Shown here: piece by piece, positions 61,873 to 64,000 of the stretch | Position numbering within the stretch: the stretch's first letter is position 1 | Layout of the letters: the number at the start of each line of letters is the position of its first letter | Assembly: GCF_000377705.1 (NCBI RefSeq) | Contig: NZ_KB898628.1 | Coordinates: 171,969 to 235,968, forward strand | Length of the DNA stretch: 64,000 nt | Direction of reading: 5' to 3' | Source: Salsuginibacillus kocurii DSM 18087 | Lineage (GTDB): Bacteria; Bacillota; Bacilli; Bacillales; Marinococcaceae | Position numbers and translations under genes: made by a program | Notes under the pieces: model-generated | The model's input: the letters and a program-made list of their open reading frames with translations, nothing else | The model's database searches: none | Told to the model about the DNA's origin: nothing

Positions 61873-61979
61873 CCTCCACATAGTCAAATGAATAACACTA
61901 TGCTATACTCAAACGCAACAAATAATAGTCAAAGTGTGAGGGGTAGCAAGACTTTGGAGCGAGGTCAGGAGGAATAAGA

Positions 61980-63605
61980 ATGGTATTTCCAGTGGCTATA
62001 TACGATACCACATTAAGAGACGGCACCCAGGGGGAAGGGGTAAGTTTATCGGTTGATGATAAGCTGAAAATTGCCGAGAGGCTTGATCGTTTAGGCGTCC
62101 ATTATATTGAAGGCGGCTGGCCGGGCAGCAACCCAAAAGATATGGATTTTTTTCAAGAAGTACAGAAGTTGGGGCTAAAACGAAGCAAAGTGACGGCATT
62201 TGGTAGTACAAGAAGAGCATATTCAGCACCAGAGAATGATCCCAATTTAAGGCGGATTCTTGAAAGCGGTGTTGAGGCGGTAGCTATTTTCGGGAAGACT
62301 TGGGATTTTCATGTTCGCGAAGCGCTGCAAGTATCTCTTGAAGAAAATCTAGCTATGATTGAAGAGTCTGTAAAATACTTAAAAGAAAATGAGTTAGAAG
62401 TTATTTTTGACGCAGAGCACTTTCTAGATGGATTTAAAGCAAACCCTGATTATGCGATGGCAGCTTTGCAAGCGGCAGAGCGAGGAGGAGCCGATTGTAT
62501 TACGTTGTGTGATACAAATGGGGGCACATTGCCTCATGAGATTGCAGAAGTCGTTGGCTATGTTTCAGAACATATTACAACTGAAACCGGCATCCATTGC
62601 CATAATGACGGTGAACTAGCGGTCGCTAATACCATTGCGGCTGTTCGTGCAGGAGCATCTCACGTACAGGGAACGATGAATGGATACGGGGAACGCTGTG
62701 GCAATGCTAATTTGATCTCAGTTATCCCTAACTTACAACTAAAAATGGGTTACTCTTGTATCGAATCAGAACGATTAGAGCAGTTAACCGCCGCCTCAAA
62801 ATACATCCATGAGATTGCAAATCAAGTGCCTCCGACCAATCAACCATTTACAGGACAAAGTGCCTTTGCTCATAAAGGCGGCATGCATGTGAGCGCTGTT
62901 CGTAAACATCCTGAAACGTATGAACATCTACAGCCGGAACGCATTGGCAATAAGCGCCGCGTATTAGTGTCAGAATTATCTGGGCAAAGCAATTTGTTAT
63001 TTAAGGCAGAAGAAATGAATATAGAACTGGACCAAAATGATCCTACATGCAAAGAAATTATTGAAAACCTAAAAGATATGGAAAACAGAGGTTATCATTA
63101 TGAAGCTGCGGAAGCATCTTTTGAACTTTTAGTGAAACGAGGGTTAGGTCAGGTTGCTGACACTTTTGAATTAGACCATTTTAAAATCTTAACAGACAAA
63201 GAAGATAACGGTTCGTTTAATACAGAAGCTGTCGTTAAGTTAAATGTGGAAGGCCGTCCAGTAATGACTGCCGCCGAAGGAAATGGTCCGGTGAACGCCT
63301 TGGACCACGCGTTGCGTAAAGCGTTGGGAGAATTTTTCCCGTTAATTCATGATATGTATTTATCCGATTATAAAGTGCGGGTGCTTGATGATAGCGAGGC
63401 AACGGCAAGCACGGTGCGTGTGTTAATAGAATCATCTGATGGGCGCTCCACCTGGAGTACAATTGGGGTGAGCACAAACATTATTGAAGCGAGCTGGATT
63501 GCGTTAGTGGACAGTATCGGTTACTATTTTATGAAACGAGCAGACGACCTTGCGATGGTGGATAAAGAAACAGCTCCCGATTTGCTAAGCATCAATAATC
63601 ATTAA
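61980..63605 (+). CDS. cimA: (R)-citramalate synthase
   Basis: 541 aa. Condenses pyruvate and acetyl-CoA to citramalate, starting a threonine-independent route to isoleucine. DRE-TIM landmarks: YDTTLRDGTQGEGVSLS, HYIEGGWPGSNPKD, GIHCHNDGELAVANT and GYGERCGNANL; C-terminal LeuA dimer domain for feedback by isoleucine. GGAGGAAT upstream. Iso-branched acid formation by the bkd pathway needs isoleucine, so the two may be linked metabolically. Confidence 0.9.
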   Translation: MVFPVAIYDTTLRDGTQGEGVSLSVDDKLKIAERLDRLGVHYIEGGWPGSNPKDMDFFQEVQKLGLKRSKVTAFGSTRRAYSAPENDPNLRRILESGVEAVAIFGKTWDFHVREALQVSLEENLAMIEESVKYLKENELEVIFDAEHFLDGFKANPDYAMAALQAAERGGADCITLCDTNGGTLPHEIAEVVGYVSEHITTETGIHCHNDGELAVANTIAAVRAGASHVQGTMNGYGERCGNANLISVIPNLQLKMGYSCIESERLEQLTAASKYIHEIANQVPPTNQPFTGQSAFAHKGGMHVSAVRKHPETYEHLQPERIGNKRRVLVSELSGQSNLLFKAEEMNIELDQNDPTCKEIIENLKDMENRGYHYEAAEASFELLVKRGLGQVADTFELDHFKILTDKEDNGSFNTEAVVKLNVEGRPVMTAAEGNGPVNALDHALRKALGEFFPLIHDMYLSDYKVRVLDDSEATASTVRVLIESSDGRSTWSTIGVSTNIIEASWIALVDSIGYYFMKRADDLAMVDKETAPDLLSINNH

Positions 63606-63640
63606 ACACTTGTGTTTAAACGGATATAATAAGCGAAAAA

Positions 63641-63675
63641 AGCTCTGAAAGGTGGCCACCTCTCAGAGCTTTTTA
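63641..63675 (+). terminator. cimA terminator
   Basis: AGCTCTGA/TCAGAGCT arms with an inner GGTGG/CCACC stem, then five T; A run on the other side makes it bidirectional. Confidence 0.8.
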
Positions 63676-63715
63676 TATACGCAAGCAGGAGTCTCGAAAA
63701 AGAGCATCCTGCTTG

Positions 63716-64000
63716 TTAGAGTGACCCAATAATATGAGACAGGAAAAAACACCCCCTAAGTCGTATGTAGTATTAAATCGACATTTTAGGAGGTGTTTTT
63801 CTTTATGGGTAAAAAACAGTTTTATCCTGAAGAAGTTAAACAAGAAGTGATTCGTTTGAAATTGTCCGGTGAATGGACGAATCGAGAAATTATGGAGAAG
63901 TTCGGTATCAAAAGTAAAACTCAGATCAAAACATGGATGAGATGGTATCGAGAGGGTGAAAATCACAGACTAGCTCAACCTGTTGGTAAACAATATACCT
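63716..64000 (+). mobile_element. IS3-family (IS150-like) element, left end, cut by the window edge
   Basis: The left terminus starts near TTAGAGTGACCCAATAAT, similar to IS150-group ends (TGACCCAA motif), followed by 80 bases and the transposase orfA. Right end is outside the window. Confidence 0.65.
63805..64000 (+). CDS. IS3-family transposase OrfA, N-terminal part
   Basis: Open to the window end; 65 codons visible. The start (KKQFYPEEVKQEVIRLKLSG) and helix-turn-helix (NREIMEKFGIKSKTQIKTWM, then RWYREGENHRL) are typical of IS150-type OrfA. TTTAGGAGGTG lies about 10 bases before ATG 63805. Confidence 0.8.
   Translation, partial: MGKKQFYPEEVKQEVIRLKLSGEWTNREIMEKFGIKSKTQIKTWMRWYREGENHRLAQPVGKQYT

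Overview
The window comes from the chromosome of an endospore-forming, motile Bacillaceae bacterium. The evidence is a complete bkd (branched-chain keto acid) operon, the 3' end of spo0A, a flagellin/fliS locus with sigma-D type promoters, Zur boxes, and a gene order (DUF2627-bkdR-ptb-bcd-buk-lpdV-bkdAA-bkdAB-bkdB-brxB ... yqjA-mce-yqjE ... Pol IV) like that around 215 degrees in Bacillus subtilis. Many proteins are strikingly rich in Asp and Glu (TRAP binding proteins, zinc-binding protein, phage proteins), which suggests a halophilic or haloalkaliphilic lifestyle. I cannot name the genus from sequence alone.

Bases 1 to about 21,794 are the right-hand part of a PBSX/Xkd-like prophage with a contractile tail. 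It runs left to right as terminase, portal, head morphogenesis, scaffold, capsid, connector/completion genes, sheath, tube, tail assembly chaperone with a -1 frameshift, tape measure, hub and baseplate genes, tail fibre, holin-like proteins and an endolysin. Two accessory units interrupt it. One is a membrane-protein gene between the terminase subunits with its own promoter and terminator. The other is a three-gene cassette (160-aa protein, Ser/Thr kinase, 60-aa basic protein) between the fibre and lysis genes. Several terminator-like hairpins sit between, and even inside, the late genes. The prophage ends at a 31-codon fragment (21,795-21,887) that I recognise as the C-terminus of Spo0A followed by its terminator. 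The phage therefore appears to be integrated in the 3' end of spo0A.

From about 22,000 the host chromosome resumes. The bkd region (22,274-32,992) holds the sigma-54 activator bkdR, two enhancer palindromes, a -24/-12 promoter and the eight-gene pathway from branched-chain amino acids to acyl-CoA and acyl phosphate. After a probable IS remnant come a Zur-controlled zinc-binding lipoprotein with a His/Asp/Glu tandem repeat, the bacilliredoxin brxB, a tRNA-Arg(CCG), and a Dct-type sensor, regulator and binding protein followed by a TAXI-TRAP transporter. Next are yqjA, a previously easy-to-miss prli42 miniprotein gene, mce, yqjE, a MarR regulator, a stray sigma-factor-like fragment and Pol IV.

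Bases 48,541-52,805 form a satellite flagellar locus (FliK-like protein, FlhB C-terminal homologue FlhX, FliS, flagellin) with two sigma-D type promoters. It is followed by a YaaR-family gene, a likely protein-deglycation pair (LMW phosphatase and fructosamine kinase) and a three-gene cluster (FAD monooxygenase, methyltransferase, asparagine synthetase) behind a leader-peptide/terminator arrangement. The window closes with a PTS EIIA gene behind a TreR-like operator, a BglG/LicT-family antiterminator, citramalate synthase and the left end of an IS3-family element cut by the window edge.
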